Below, piece after piece: positions 23,413 to 35,824 of a DNA stretch of 64,000 nucleotides. Source of the stretch: Tolypeutes matacus. Taxonomy: Eukaryota > Chordata > Mammalia > Cingulata > Chlamyphoridae. The position numbers and the translations under genes are program-made. The DNA lies in contig JAKSZT010054304.1 in the NCBI GenBank assembly GCA_026826555.1, positions 36,858,683 through 36,922,682 of the forward strand. The letters are read 5' to 3'. The notes beneath the pieces are model-generated. The model searched no databases, was not told where the DNA came from, and saw nothing but the letters and a program-made list of their open reading frames with translations. The first letter of the stretch is position 1. Every line of letters begins with the position of its first letter.

Positions 23413-26400
23413 AAAAGAGTGTCTTTAAAACAACGTAGGTAAAAACATATTATTTATGCTAACTTATTATATTGTATAAAGGGAATCCTATTCAGGCCAT
23501 ATTTCTCAGTCAACATGATCCTGACACTCATAATTTAAGAACTCAAAATGACATAGTAGGGTGAGTTGATATACAATACATCGTGGAAATACAAGTTCAG
23601 GTAAAACAGAAAATTCCAGCAACTATTTTATTACTTGCACAGCACAAAGGGTCCAAAAAAAAAAAAAAAAAAAAGCAGAGGAAGAGATAGCATCATGGTC
23701 AGTCCCCAGGGAGGCCAACTCCTTGTGTCACCTGCTGAAGTCAGGGCCAATGGATGGCAAATCCACATGCCTTGTTTCACATGGGAGATGAAAGACAAAT
23801 CGCACCTGAAGGCAGATTGTTTATACATAACAGGGGAAGAAGGCTCTGCCACTGAGCAAAAAACCAAGCAGCCTATGTGAAGAGTTCCCTCCCTGACAAG
23901 GATCTAGTACTGCTTATTCAAGTCTGGTCTTCAAAGTCTCATCAGGCCTTTCAATTAGAATTAACCTCTCCCTGGGCTATGGAATGGAAACATATTGAAA
24001 CATTTGCACAAAGTCAAGGAAGAGGGGGAAATGGAAGGGATAGATGAGTGCTGGGAGATGGACTCTATGTTTACCCTTAACTTTCCCAGCAGAAGGAAAC
24101 GCTACATAATAAAACACTATATAAATTAGATGAAAGAATCATGAGCTTTTCTATGCTCGGATCTTTAGTAGGTACTACTAACATCTTGGTGAAATCCTAC
24201 AAGGACAAGGAATGTTTAATACCCCCAAAAATATCTTCTCCCCAGGACAACTCCAAAACTAAAAATATTATTTAAAAAAAAATAGTTAGATGATATGTTA
24301 TAAATCTATATTTTTTCACTCTAATTAATGATATGCAATCACATATTTTAAAAATCAATGTAACTTTTTCCTTCACTATTAATAAATTCGTGTTCAGAGG
24401 TATCAGATAAATACTGCAATTGAAATATTTTCAGTACATCTAAAATAAATTGGCTTTGTTGGACGTTTTAAAAATTAAATGCATCGTCTAATCATTAAAC
24501 CATTCTAGATGGAAAATAGCATCCCTAGATTAAAAAGAAATGAAAGTTTTGCCCCTTAGAACTCACTCTTGTTGTAATATGGACCTCTTTTCTTACATTC
24601 TGTGGTCCAACTCTTTTCAATTCAGGATGTCCCTTTTCTGCCTTCCTGTGTTGTGTCTATTTCTTTTTTCTAGATACAAAATTATCTGCAGCACTCCCTT
24701 GTCATTAAATGGATAATATTTTACAGTAATTTGATATGAAAAGTTAATGAAGGTAAACTCTCTGAGTACTAGCATTGCTGAATAACATCTTGAATTGCCC
24801 TTCAATGATATTTTAGATAGCCTGGATTTTTAAGCTCCAAATTATTTTCATTCAGTATTTTAAAGTCATTGCTCCACTGTTTAACAAACAAGGATGGTGA
24901 AAACTTGGTACCAGTAAAATGTTTCCATTGATAATGGCATAACTTATTTTGTTTCTTTTTTTGTCCTTATCTTTGTCTATACAACTCATCCTTTAAATCT
25001 TTTCAATGTTTCTACTTATCCTTGTGTTCAAAAAGTTGTTGTGATATATATTGGTGCAAGTCATATTTTGCTTATCTTATTTGTTTCTCAAAGTTGGAAA
25101 AAAGAGTATAATATCAACATCTTTCAAAATGAAGACTCTATGATAAATCATCCACTGTTACAGATTCCTGCTGGGGGGCGGGGCAGTTCAAAAGATTCTA
25201 GTAAACCCATCATCCTTATGATTGATGATGAAAATAACCAAACTTCTCTCCTCTTAGTCCCTCTTAGCCTCAGGTGGCCCATTGAACAAAATCATTCAGA
25301 AAGCAAGAAGGTCTGCTTGATGGAGAATAAACTATTTCATTTTCTCAGGTCAAATTTAAAATTGAGATATCATATGAAAAAACAAACAGCCTGCCAGGAT
25401 ATAAGACTTTTCTTTATAGCTACAGTAATAAGCCATGGTTTTCATTTAAAACTAAACCTTTTATTGCAGTTTTCCTTTATAATTTTTCTTTTTATGCTTT
25501 GGTTATGGTGGAAGAAGAAAAAATTTTACCATTATTTCATGCCTTATCATAACAATCTCTTTTCAGATCTCTTTGACAGGGATAGTCTCATACCAAAAAT
25601 ATGACTATCATAGTTATATACCCCTCTCTGGATACATTTTTTGAATTGCATGTGGGATAATTGAATTGGATTACCTGAAGACATTTTTGAAATTGAATAT
25701 GAGGTGGAACGTTACATAAGCTTATGCTTCTATGTTGGTGCATACATGTGTTTGCATTTACTCGAGAAGCCAAAGGGTGGGCAGTGGTAGACATATTTAA
25801 CTGGACTTCTTTTTCTTTTTTACAAATATAAACCCATAAAAAAAAATGGGTGTCTTGGTCTGGTGAAAAATCATAGAATATGTGAATATAAATGCTCTTG
25901 ATAACCTTGGCTTCTACTGTATTGATATGCTCAATTAATGAAGAAATGAATGAAGCCACAGTATAAGGAGGGAAGAAACAAAAGCTGGTGAGAATATGCT
26001 CTGTTCTTTTCAAAGTCTCTGTTTCTAGTAATGGCTATAGACAAACTATCACTATGTCTTTCCTTGGGATCAGTAAGCATTCTAATTAAATCACCTATTT
26101 ACCAAAGCCAGATTAAGATGGATACCTGCCCTTTATACTTGTAAAATAAAAAATAATTTACAGAATGTAACTTAATAAATATTCATAATTCTAAATGCTG
26201 AACATACCTTACACTTCCAAGACACAAATAAACTTATTATATCACCTCTAATATATTTACAAGAAAGACAAGTGACAAAAAATAAAGCTTTGCCTATGAT
26301 AATGGTTTATGTGTTTTAGTATTTGACTTGTTTACTTTCTAATTAAAATTAAAGATGATTTCATTTGCAATAAATACTCACCAATCAGAATGTATTTACA

Positions 26401-26859
26401 GAAAAATTCGTAGCCTCTACAGAACTGTTTCACGAAAAAGTTATATTTTGTTCTCTTAAAAATGCATGAAAAAATTTTATCATCAATTTCAACAATCTTC
26501 ACAGTAAGAATGCAGACATAGCAGGAAGGAAAACACAGCTTCTGCCGCATTTGTATGTAAAAGATGATTTGTTTACCTTATGAGCAGAATCAACTGAGTG
26601 AAGCCAAACTGGACCTGTCTGAAATATTCTGCGGGTGCATTTTTTTCCTGGATGGTTCATATATGGTTGTTGCAGTAGACTGAAAGAACTAAATCTTTCG
26701 TTTGTATCAGATTTTTCTACACACATTAAGACCTGCATGTAGGTCTCAATTTTATTGTTCGGTTGGACATAATGGAACCCTTCATAAATTGTGAAGAAAG
26801 TACTACAATGTATTATAGAATTCTACTAGGAAATACACAAAGTTTCTATTCGTGGATTC
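23413..26859. other. unassigned DNA with two unexplained open frames
   Basis: A 19-A run lies near 23656. The most noticeable feature is a 187-codon plus-strand frame (25041-25604) that abuts a 141-codon minus-strand frame (25588-26013). Neither resembles a protein I know. Part of 24600-24900 vaguely recalls antisense L1/HAL1 ORF1. Confidence 0.4.
25041..25604 (+). other. orphan 187-codon open frame
   Basis: I do not recognise this frame. It starts MIYIGASHILL and is open for 187 codons, the longest in the window outside L1-derived DNA. Its C-terminal third is hydrophobic (FSFIIFLFMLWLWW), then a KKKK stretch, which gives a superficial membrane-segment look. The low-complexity, AT-driven composition argues for chance. 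There is no sign of a promoter, Kozak context or splice structure. It may be chance, or a remnant of an old element in one open exon-like piece. Confidence 0.15.
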
Positions 26860-27661
26860 CTGGGGAAGATGGAAGAGTAGGGAGTTCCAGGACTCCGTCC
26901 TTCCACCAAAGCTATTATACAGGCAAGAATTGCATGAAACAACTCCAAAGGCCAGAAGAACACTGTACAGCATCCAGGGAAGAGCAGGAGCAAAAGACCA
27001 ATAAATTATGGTAAAGAACTATAATAGCTCTCTCTGCAAGGTGGCTACCAGTGCCCATGCCCCACTCTCACTGCAGACCACCATGGGGACCAGTCCTGGC
27101 TAGCTGCTGCTGACACAAAGGGACATGAAAGATCATCTTCCCAAACAACAGGGGTGTGCATGGTAGATCACTGAACATAGCTTTTGATTAGCAAATTTGG
27201 ATTTCTGGGTGCCGGCTCTGAAGGCAGCTAATGTTTCAACCCATCCAGACAAATGCAGCAGCAGCCATTGTTTCAACCCTCCCTGGCCAGGGATGGAGGT
27301 GGTAGAGTTTTAAAGATGCAGGGATGCGGGGGAAAATTAGCTGAAGGGCTGCATTTGCTGGGCAATCTAGTAAAGCTCAGAGAAAATTTTGGCACCCTTC
27401 ATGACCCTCTCCACGGGATACTTTGGAACCAGTCTATGCTCCCTTTATGGATCACTGGTCCTGATTTGACTGGAAAAGACTAAATTGGGAAAGTCCTCCC
27501 TGGGGTGTCCTTCCAACCAGAAAATGTCTTCCAGGAAAAATCAGCAAGAAACAACAAAAGTAGTATAAGTAACTAGAGTCAGTCCAGGACAAAGGCCTGC
27601 CTGCCTCAGATACCAGGACGAGGGAGGGAACTTCAAAACAACTAACAAGCAAAAGTTGAGG

Positions 27662-28178
27662 TGTTTCAGTTGGCTAAAATCTGCTGGGAGCTATATATGA
27701 AAAAGGTGTTGGCTTTCATAATGGGGATTTATTAGGTTAAAATTTTACAGCTCTGAGGCTGTGAAAATGTCCAAATTAAGACATCAAATTAAGGCTGCTT
27801 GGTGATCCTGGATTTCTACCATGTGACAAAACACAGTGTGGCTCTGCCAGTCACTGTCTTCTCTTCCAGGCTCACTTTCTCTCTGAGCTCAGCTGTGGGC
27901 AATCAGGCAAAGGGCAAGGCATAAAAGCAGTATCAGCTTATCTCTCCTGGCTTTTATGCCTGCCACTTTTTTTCCTCTGTGTCTGCAGCTTTTTAGTCAT
28001 CTGTTTATAAAGAACCCCAAGAAGAGGATTAGACCCACTATGGGCCTAATCTAATCAAAGGGCTTTAACTGAAGTGATCTAATCAAAATTTCCATCTACA
28101 ATGGGTTTACAGGCACAGGAATGCATTCATTTTAAGAACATGATTTTCTGGGGCCCATAAAAGACTCAAACCAGCACA
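27662..28178 (-). mobile_element. ERVL-type solo LTR
   Basis: The 517-bp unit has TGT...ACA ends (minus strand TGTGCTGGTTTGAG to AACTGAAACA). It has a TTATAAA box near 28005 and an AATAAA signal on the minus strand (plus 27728-27733) followed by the GAAAGCCAACACC motif that I associate with ERVL/MLT2-type LTRs. It sits inside the L1 5' region. No internal viral genes are present. The flanking 5 bp (TGAGG, CTAGG) match only partly, so the target duplication has decayed. Confidence 0.65.
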
Positions 28179-28349
28179 CTAGGACAAGACAGAGGCCCAG
28201 TAAGACAGGGAAAATCTGCACAGTGCTTTAGCCTTGTACAGACTTTCCTGATAAGGGGGCTGAAGTTCAAGAAAAATCTGTCATCACCAAGTGGTTACAA
28301 AACCAGGAAACAGACATCCCAGGGAATAAATCCTAAAGTTAACATTTTA

Positions 28350-28790
28350 AAATATTAAAATGTTCAGTATGCAGCAAAAGAGTACAAGATAAAGAAGCAG
28401 GAAATGATGGCCCATCCAAAGGAAGACAATAAATATGCAGAAATCACCAATGAAGACGATGAGAATGTGTATATACTGAAAAAAGCCTTGAAAAAAGACC
28501 TTAAAAATGCTTAAGGAGATGAAAGTAAAGAGAGAGAGCTGCAGGATATCAGAGAAACAAGGGATGAACAATATGAGGGTTTAAGTAAAGGCATAGAAAT
28601 TTTTAAATGGAAGCAAACAGAACTACTGATGTTGAAGACTGTAACTGAAAGAAAAATATTCCAGGAGGGTTTCAAGAAAAGAATGGAGATTACAGAAGGA
28701 AGATTCAGTGAACTAGAATACAAGACACTTGAAATGAGTTAGGCTGAATAGCAGGGAAAAAATAGAAAATATTAAAAGTGAATCTAGCCT
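28350..28790 (+). pseudogene. L1/HAL1-type ORF1 remnant
   Basis: The DNA corresponds to the coiled-coil half of ORF1, the RNA-binding trimeric protein of L1. Readable parts include a Met-Gln-rich start near 28370, KALKKDLKNA, then a stop, then a Glu/Lys-rich helical segment with KQTELLMLKTVTE and FKKRMEITEGRFSELE, the last being typical of the L1 coiled coil. In-frame stops lie at about 28512 and after 28735. The RRM and C-terminal domains are not visible; the frame is cut by the unassigned segment that follows. Confidence 0.65.
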
Positions 28791-29160
28791 GCTCTCATCC
28801 CACATCCCCAAGACATTAAGCCAGGATAAAACACCTGGCTTACTGCAGCCAACTCAGAGGGGAACAGGTGTTTTTCTCCTTGTCAGCTGCTACAAGGGAA
28901 AAGGGAGTGAACTCAGGGGGCTTCTCTTCAGTAAATTTGGCCAGCAGTGTCTGCTCTGAATCTCAGCTCTGTCCAGATCAGAAATACAAAAATGCAGAGA
29001 CTGAAAGATCCACACCATCTACTGGCTGGTCTGGAAATTGCATGCAAAAAAAACTGTTTTTAGGTCTCTCTTTACCCCACCACTGGGAGAAAATCTGCAC
29101 CCAATTAGTCAGTACTCAGCCTGAAAAAACTAAAAAAAAAAAAACAAAAACAAAAAACTA
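28791..29160. other. unassigned segment at ORF1/ORF2 junction
   Basis: About 370 bp, richer in GC than its surroundings, replace the end of ORF1, the spacer and the start of ORF2. It ends in an A-rich run (29128-29158). It may be L1 5'-UTR-like sequence brought in by rearrangement, or an unrecognised poly(A)-tailed insertion. No clear target duplication is visible. Confidence 0.35.
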
Positions 29161-30470
29161 GGCAAGAGAGAGGAATTGGCCATCAAAATAAATTCATGAA
29201 TACATACGGAATGTAAAAGGTTGGAAAGTTATTACACACAATTAGTAACCAAAAATGATCTAGAGTAATGACACTAATGTCGGACAAAATTTTAAAAACA
29301 AAACTGTTATAAGTGATGAAGGAGGTAATTATATATTAATAAAATGTGCACTACACCAAGAAGAAATAACTTTAATAAATATTTATGCACCTAACCTAGG
29401 TGCTGCAAGATACGTGAGGCACACACTGGCAAAATAGAAGGGATAAATAGACATCTCTACAATAATAGCTGGAGGCTTCAATAAACCACTCTCAGTATTG
29501 GATAGAGCATGTGGACAGGGGATAAATAAACCAAAAGCTTTAATAATATGATAAATGAACAAGACCTTACAGACATTTACACAACATTGCACACCAAAAC
29601 AGCAGAATGTACATTGATTTCAAGGCTTATGGATCCTTCCCCAGGGTAGACCATAGATTGGGTCATAAGACAGGTCTCAAAAAATTTAAATTGTTTCCAA
29701 ACCTATGGGACACCTCAAAGACAGTACTGAAGGGAAATTTATAGCTCTTAGTTCCTACATTAAAAAGAAGAAAATGCTGCAATTAAAGATCTAACAACAC
29801 ACCAGGAGGAATAAGAAAAAGAACAGCAAACTAATCCCAAACCAAGCTGAAGGAAAGAAATGGTAAATATCAGGTCAGAAATAAATGAAATGAGCAAAAA
29901 ACAATAGAGAGAATAAACAAAACCAAAATTTGGTTCTTTGAGAAGATCAACAAAATCAACAAACCCTTAGCTAAACTGACAAAGAAAAACAAGAAAATAC
30001 ACATTACCACTGATCCTGCAGAAATAATTGAGATCATGAGGATACTATGAACAACTGTGTGACAAAAAATAGGCAATATAGATGAGATGGACAAATTCCT
30101 AGAAATATACGAACCACCTACACTGACCCTAGAAGATATAAAAGACCGCAACAAGTCAATCACAAGTAAAAAGATTGAAATGGTCATTAAAAACCTCCCA
30201 AAGATGAAAAGCCCAGGACCAGATGGCTTCACTAGTTAATTCTACCCAACATTCAAAGGAGATTTAATACCAATCTTGCTCAAGCTCTTCAAAAAAATTG
30301 AACAGGAAAGAATGCTACCAAACTCATTCTATGGAGCTAACATCACCTTAATACCAAATCCAGATAAAGATACTACACAAAAAGAAAATTACAGACCAAT
30401 ATTACTAATGAATATAGATGTAAAAATCCTCAACAAACTACTTGCAACTTGAATCCATAAGCACATTAAA

Positions 30471-30647
30471 GCGGCTGTGGCTCAATCAGTGGGGCTCCCG
30501 TTTACCATATGGGAGGCCCCGGGTTCGGTTCCCGGGGCTTCCTGGTGGGGGCGGGCCTGCCCGCACGGCGTGGTTGGCTGACCCAGCGAGCACAAGCAGC
30601 AAGGGGGGGATAAATGAATAAATAAATAAAATCTTTAAAAAAAAAAA
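30471..30647 (+). mobile_element. tRNA-Ala-like SINE (DAS-like), young
   Basis: Starts GCGGCTGTGGCTCAATCAGT (box A within TGGCTCAATCAGTGG) and has a box B in CCCCGGGTTCGGTTCCC that matches the tRNA-Ala T-arm. After a GC-rich body with intact CpGs comes a TAAATGAATAAATAAATAAA tail and an 11-A run. It differs from the copy at 37088 at only a handful of positions, so both are fairly recent. It interrupts ORF2 of the old L1; the target site is too A/T-rich to define the duplication. Confidence 0.85.
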
Positions 30648-30972
30648 TTATAAACTTCGATCAAGTGGGTTTTATCCCAAGTATGCAAGGGTGGTTCGAC
30701 ACAAGAAATTCAATTAGTGTAATAAACCATTGATAAACTGAAGAAGAAAAACTACAGGATCTTCTTGAGTGGTGCAGAAAAGGCATTTGACAAAATATGG
30801 TACCGTCTCTTGATTAAAAAAAAAAAAAACACTCCAAAAGATAGAAATAGAAGGAAGATTTCTCAATATGATAAAGTGCATATATGGAAAACCTACAGCT
30901 AGCACTGTACACAATGGTGAAAGACTGTAAGCTTTCCTGCTGAGGTCAAGCTTCCCTGCTGAGTTCAAGAAC

Positions 30973-31487
30973 CCCTCTCAGTTAGAAGCAGAGTGGGCAT
31001 CACCATCCCCCAAATCAAGACTGAGGGAAGAACAGTGGACTAAAGTAGGCTTATTATTATTCTAGCAATGGAAGAACTCTTATCATTTATGTAATGGCAA
31101 TGGGCACCAGAGGTTCTGAGGGATGGGGGAGGGAAAAAAAAGGTGTAATATGTGGGCATTTTCAGGACATTGAATTTGTCCTGCATGACAATGCAGTGAT
31201 GGATAAAGGCCATTGTATATTTTGTCATAACTTACAAAATTGTGCGTGACAGAGCATAAACTATAAGGTAAACTGTAGTTAATGGAGTAGCATTGCTTCA
31301 GTATGTGTTCATCAATTTTAACAAATGCACCACACTAAAGAAGGATGTTGTTAATGTGGGAAAGAGTGGGAGGGGGAGGGAATGGGGCATAAAGGAATCC
31401 ATTATATTTTTATGTAACATTTATGTAATCTAAAGCTTCTTTACAAATAAAGTAATTAATTTTAAAAAATTCAGCACACACACAAAT
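30973..31487 (+). mobile_element. L1 3'-UTR-only insertion
   Basis: It contains the same terminal module as the copies at 18027, 44745 and 51235, here on the plus strand: GGGCATCACCATCCC, TATTCTAGCAATGGAAGA, TTAACAAATGCACCACACTAA, GGAAAGAGTGGGAGGG and TTATGTAACATTTATGTAAT. It ends with AATAAA (31446-31451) and an A-rich tail. It splits ORF2 of the older L1, whose reading continues at AACAAGACCAGGATGCC. A possible short duplication AGAAC flanks it (30968-30972, 31488-31492). Confidence 0.7.
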
Positions 31488-32719
31488 AGAACAAGACCAG
31501 GATGCCCACTGTCAAGACTGTTATTCAATATTGTACTAGAAGTTCTAGTTAGAGTAATTAGGTTAGATAAAGAACAAAAGACACTCAAATAGGAAACAAG
31601 GAAGTAAAACTTTCACTATTTGCTGATTATATGATCCTATATCTAGAAAATCCTGAAAAATCCACAACAAAGCTACGAGAACTAATAGCTGAGTTCAGCT
31701 AAATGGCGGAATACAAGATATGCAAAAATCAATAGCGTTTCTATACAATTTTGATGTGCAATCTGAGGAGAAAATCTAAAAAAAAAATCCATTTATAGTA
31801 GAGACTAAAATAATCAAATATTAAGGAATAAATGTAACCAAGGACAGAACAGACCTATATTCAGAAAATTAACAAAACATTGCTAAAAGAAACCGAAGAC
31901 TTAAATGGCAGGACATCTTGTGTCCATGGATTGGAAAACTGAATAGTGCTAAGATGTCAATTCTACACAAACTAATTACAGATTCAATGCAATCTCAATA
32001 AAAATTCCAGCAGCCTTTTTTTTTTTCTGGAAATGGAAATGTAAAATATCAAATCTATTTGGAAAGGTAAGGGGCCCAGAATAGCCAATAGTGTCTTTTA
32101 AAAAAAGAATGAAGTTGGAGGATTCTCACTTCCTTACTTTAAAGCATATTACTTAATACAGTGGTTAAAACAGCTTGATACTGGCATAAAGACAGACAGA
32201 TTGACCAATGGAACAGAATCAAGAACTCAGAAATAGACCCTCACATCTACACACAAGTGATTTTTGACAAGGATATCAAGCCCTCCAAGCTGGGCCACAA
32301 CAGTCTATTCAACAAATGGTGCTGGGGGAACTGGATAGCCATATCCAAAAGAAAGAAGGAGGACCCTATCTCAGACCTTATACAAAAATTAACTTAAAAT
32401 GGATCAAGGACCTAATTATAAAAATGGCAACCATAAAACTCCTAGGAGAAAATGTAGGAAACAACTTTAACAGCTGGTGGCAAGTGGTCGTTTCTAAATC
32501 ATTACACCCAATGCCCGAGCAACAAAAGAAAAATTAGATAAATGGGACTGCCTCAAAATTAAACACTTTTGCACCTCAAAGGACTTTGTAAAAAGGGTAA
32601 AAAGGCAGCTGACTCAATGGGAAAAAAATACTTGGAAATCACATATCTAATAAGGGTTTTATATCCATGATATATAAAGATATACTACAAGGAAGGAAGG
32701 GAGGAAGGAAATGAAATCC

Positions 32720-34330
32720 CATCAATAAGGAGATGGCTAATTTAATTCTGGCATATTTATAAAATAAATTATAACAATTAAATGGAAAGATGATATAGAG
32801 ATACAGGTAGAGACAGTTGAATGCCCATTTATAAACTCTCTGATTAAATGAAAATTAGTTATTTGCAGTGTTTTTTTTTTAATTTGCATATTCTCAATAT
32901 TCTTACCATGGCTGATTCCTGGTGACCAATGTGAAAATACAGCAATCACCTCTTTCAGGTTAGTACTAAACAGCTTCAGCCCACCACTAAATAAGTATAT
33001 AGTTCAAAAATTAAAGGTTGAGTGACATGGGCATATTTCCTCAATAGTATTATAAAACCCATTGTAAAAATTCAAAAATAGATCAAAATATTGTTTATTC
33101 TGTATAGATACATATATCATATATGTATATATATGTAATTGAGAGGATATACATAGAATTGATTTGTTTAGAGGGTAGAGGATGAAAGACAAAGAATTGG
33201 AAATAATTATCAAAGGCCAGTTCAATTGTATCTGAAGTATTTTATTTCATCCATTAAAACAGTTATTTGAAGGAAACCACTATTAAACTTTTAATTCTGG
33301 GTGACAAGAATATGGTTGTTTATTAACCTCTCTAACTTCTGTAGTTCTAAAATTTCTGTTAAATATAATCTGGAACAAAATAGAGATCTACTATAAAAGA
33401 GGGAACATGCAAATCTAAAATATCAGGTGAATGTGTTATGGTAGTACAGATGTATATGACATCAAGATGCTGGTAGAAAGTTTTGACAAATTCACATGAA
33501 TATTTTGCTATCATATCCTTGATATCTACTCTAGCAAATTAAGAGCAATAAAAGAGGAAAGTTTCAATAAGTGTTTAGAAGCAAATGGTAGTTTAAAGAT
33601 TGAGAATCTTTATATAGTTTCATGGATTAGCATACAACAAATTCTGGAGATTGGGGAAAAATTATAAAGTCAAAGTTATCCGAGTATTTTTCTTAGATAC
33701 AATGGAAGGTACAGATCAAGAACATCCAGGTATTGAGTATAACTATGTGAAGATTTGAGTTAGTTGAGCAATTCAAACACAGTAGGAAAATGTGGCAGAA
33801 TTTCAAAAATTTGATTTGTGAACAAGGTAGTTGCTTAGGAATTTTATCGACAAAACTGGTAAGTTTTTATGTGAAACAGGGTATTATTTATATTTATGCT
33901 TGGATAAGAGTCATAAGGTGTTAAAAACCAGGGATAAATGGGGATTTATTACCATACTACGTATGACTGATAATTTTGACGGAATATATAAGGTGAATTG
34001 GAAGTAAGAATTGGAGAGTCAGGGGTCACAATGATGACATGATGAGTGATTGGATCATTATCTAAAATGAAACTGGAAAAGGGACAGATGCAAAATAAAC
34101 ATCCAACAGACTAATACAATTAACTAATGGATGGTATCAGGAAGAAAATACTGAGAAAGAACAAAATATTAATTTAAATCTTATGCATAATTACAAAATA
34201 TGAAAATAATGTTGACAAAGAAAATAGTTTAAACATCTATAAAATTTCCATATTTTGACATGTTTTACAAAAATCTTCACAAAAGCTCATCTGGGTTTTT
34301 ATTACAAACTGTTTTTGGAATATACATATT
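32720..34330. other. unassigned AT-rich DNA
   Basis: No gene or assignable repeat seen; a TACATATATCATATATGTATATA stretch lies near 33110. Confidence 0.4.
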
Positions 34331-34334
34331 TTTT

Positions 34335-34400
34335 AATTTGTATTTTTAAAAATATACTTAGAGTACATAAATGTTACACAAAAATTATATTGTGGAATAT
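34335..34400 (-). mobile_element. possible tiny L1 3'-end fragment
   Basis: AGTACATAAATGTTACACAAAAATTATAT on the plus strand, preceded by an A/T-rich run, matches the extreme 3' terminus of the L1 3'-UTR family. TGGAATAT occurs just before and just after it, possibly as a target duplication. The fragment is only about 60 bp, so the call is tentative. Confidence 0.4.
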
Positions 34401-35457
34401 TTTTGTTCAGTGGTTTAATTCAGAGGGAAGATCAGGGCAATGTTTCATAAAAGAAGACATATACTACTTTCTTTGATATCTAAGTTTTTTGAAGGGAAAA
34501 AATACTTCTTATGACTTTGAGTATAAAAGTCTGCAACTATTCTTTTGTCAAGGTGTTTATTGATTGGTTTCTATTAAATTGGAAAACCATCCAATTTTCT
34601 TGTTCTGTGGTTGCTTGTGCTAGAGTCAGTATGAGAAAATCAGCACTGTGGGCAGTAATTTTTCTTTCCTTTGTAAATTTACAAAGGGAAGTATATTTCC
34701 TTCTCTATTTCAGAGTTATACTCGTTCTTCAACTACACCTAATGGTCCTAAAATCATGGAAAGCTATTAAATTTAATTCTCACTCTTTTACATTCACATG
34801 AAGGCTAATTTAATTCATTCTTAGTGATACAAATATCACAGTGAAATCCTATCCACTTAGGTGAATCAACTTTATGAACTCATCCTTACTCAAAACTAAA
34901 GTAAAAATAAAACTTCCAATTGTGATCCTCTTATATATAAGAAATTATTTATCCATGTGCAAATATGCATTGACTACCAGTCATTAAAAAAATAAAGTAT
35001 AGAAAAGCTAGTACATATTTCTATGTCATCCTAAGTTATATATATATTTATATATATATGTATATAAATGATATTTACTGATAAGAAAGGAGAAACCCGC
35101 ATAAATCTGAAGAGCTAAATTTTATTGGGGCCTAAAAACAATGACAAAATAAATCATTTTAATTTTGAGCAGAGATGATATATTACAGTTCTCGTAGTGA
35201 CAGACATACATTGCCTTATTCATACCATCTCCTAAACTTTATACTTTCAGACATTTAAAATCAAGCCATCCATGATGTTGTATTATAAAAGACTTAAAAT
35301 TCCATTTTTATCTTTTTCTTTTGAACTACTTTCAAACTTACAAGACAGTTGCAAAAATAATACAAACCCTATACTGACAACTCCAATATACCCCTACTCC
35401 CCAAATACCCAGAGCCACCAATTATAAAATTTTGCCAAATTTTCCATTTCATTCTAT
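34401..35457. other. unassigned AT-rich DNA
   Basis: No supported gene or repeat, apart from an AT-alternating stretch near 35037-35068. Confidence 0.4.
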
Positions 35458-35458
35458 C

Positions 35459-35513
<55 letters not shown>

Positions 35514-35530
35514 CACCCATCTATCTAATC
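35455..35530. repeat. (CTAT)n microsatellite
   Basis: About fourteen uninterrupted TCTA/CTAT units followed by a degenerate CCACCCATCTATCTAATC end. Likely polymorphic. Confidence 0.95.
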
Positions 35531-35824
35531 TATTTTATGAATATATGAATTTAGGTCATATATACATCATGCTTTTGAGTATTTAATACTGCCATGTACA
35601 TTGCCTAAGAACAAGGATGTTCAGTTATGTAACCACCATAAGTACATTTAGCAAGTTCAAGAAATTTAACATAGATAGAAAGCTCATAGTCCAAATTCAA
35701 ACTTTTTCTGATGTCCCAGTAATATGCCTTTGAGCTTTTTCTCCTCTCTTGCTAAATTCTATTCATGATCATGTACTGCTTTTTCCTTTGCCTCTTTAGT
35801 TGCTCCTTAATGTTTTTCTTTTTC

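Larger units (their letters stand above)
29165..32670 (+). pseudogene. L1 ORF2 pseudogene
   Basis: ORF2 (endonuclease and reverse transcriptase) can be followed from mid-endonuclease to the region after the RT domain, with the SINE and the 3'-UTR copy in between. The endonuclease part shows INIYAPN-type and SRID-type blocks at DNA level near 29375 and 29650. The RT finger motif SPGPDGF is readable near 30210, followed directly by a stop codon. The RT active site reads FADY instead of FADD (31619-31630), so the second catalytic Asp is lost. A 73-codon open piece (32316-32537) begins [14 protein letters not shown], a conserved post-RT block. Many stops and frameshifts make it non-functional. 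Confidence 0.8.
26860..32690 (+). mobile_element. old L1 with nested insertions
   Basis: A plus-strand L1 with a 5' region (from about 26860, GGGGAAGATGGAAGAGTAGG), an ORF1 remnant, ORF2 from the endonuclease to near residue 900 or so, and no normal 3' end. It breaks off near 32690 at a GGAAGGAAGGGAGG stretch. It contains a minus-strand solo LTR (27662-28178), an unassigned segment (28791-29160), a SINE (30471-30647) and a separate L1 3'-UTR copy (30973-31487). All coding parts are broken. Confidence 0.8.

Noticed and set aside
23653..23880. Processed pseudogene next to a 19-A run
   Set aside because: The 81-codon frame after the A-run matches no protein known to me and no flanking duplication was seen.
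35455..35530. CRISPR-like regular repeats
   Set aside because: Simple tetranucleotide repeat without spacers in a mammalian sequence.
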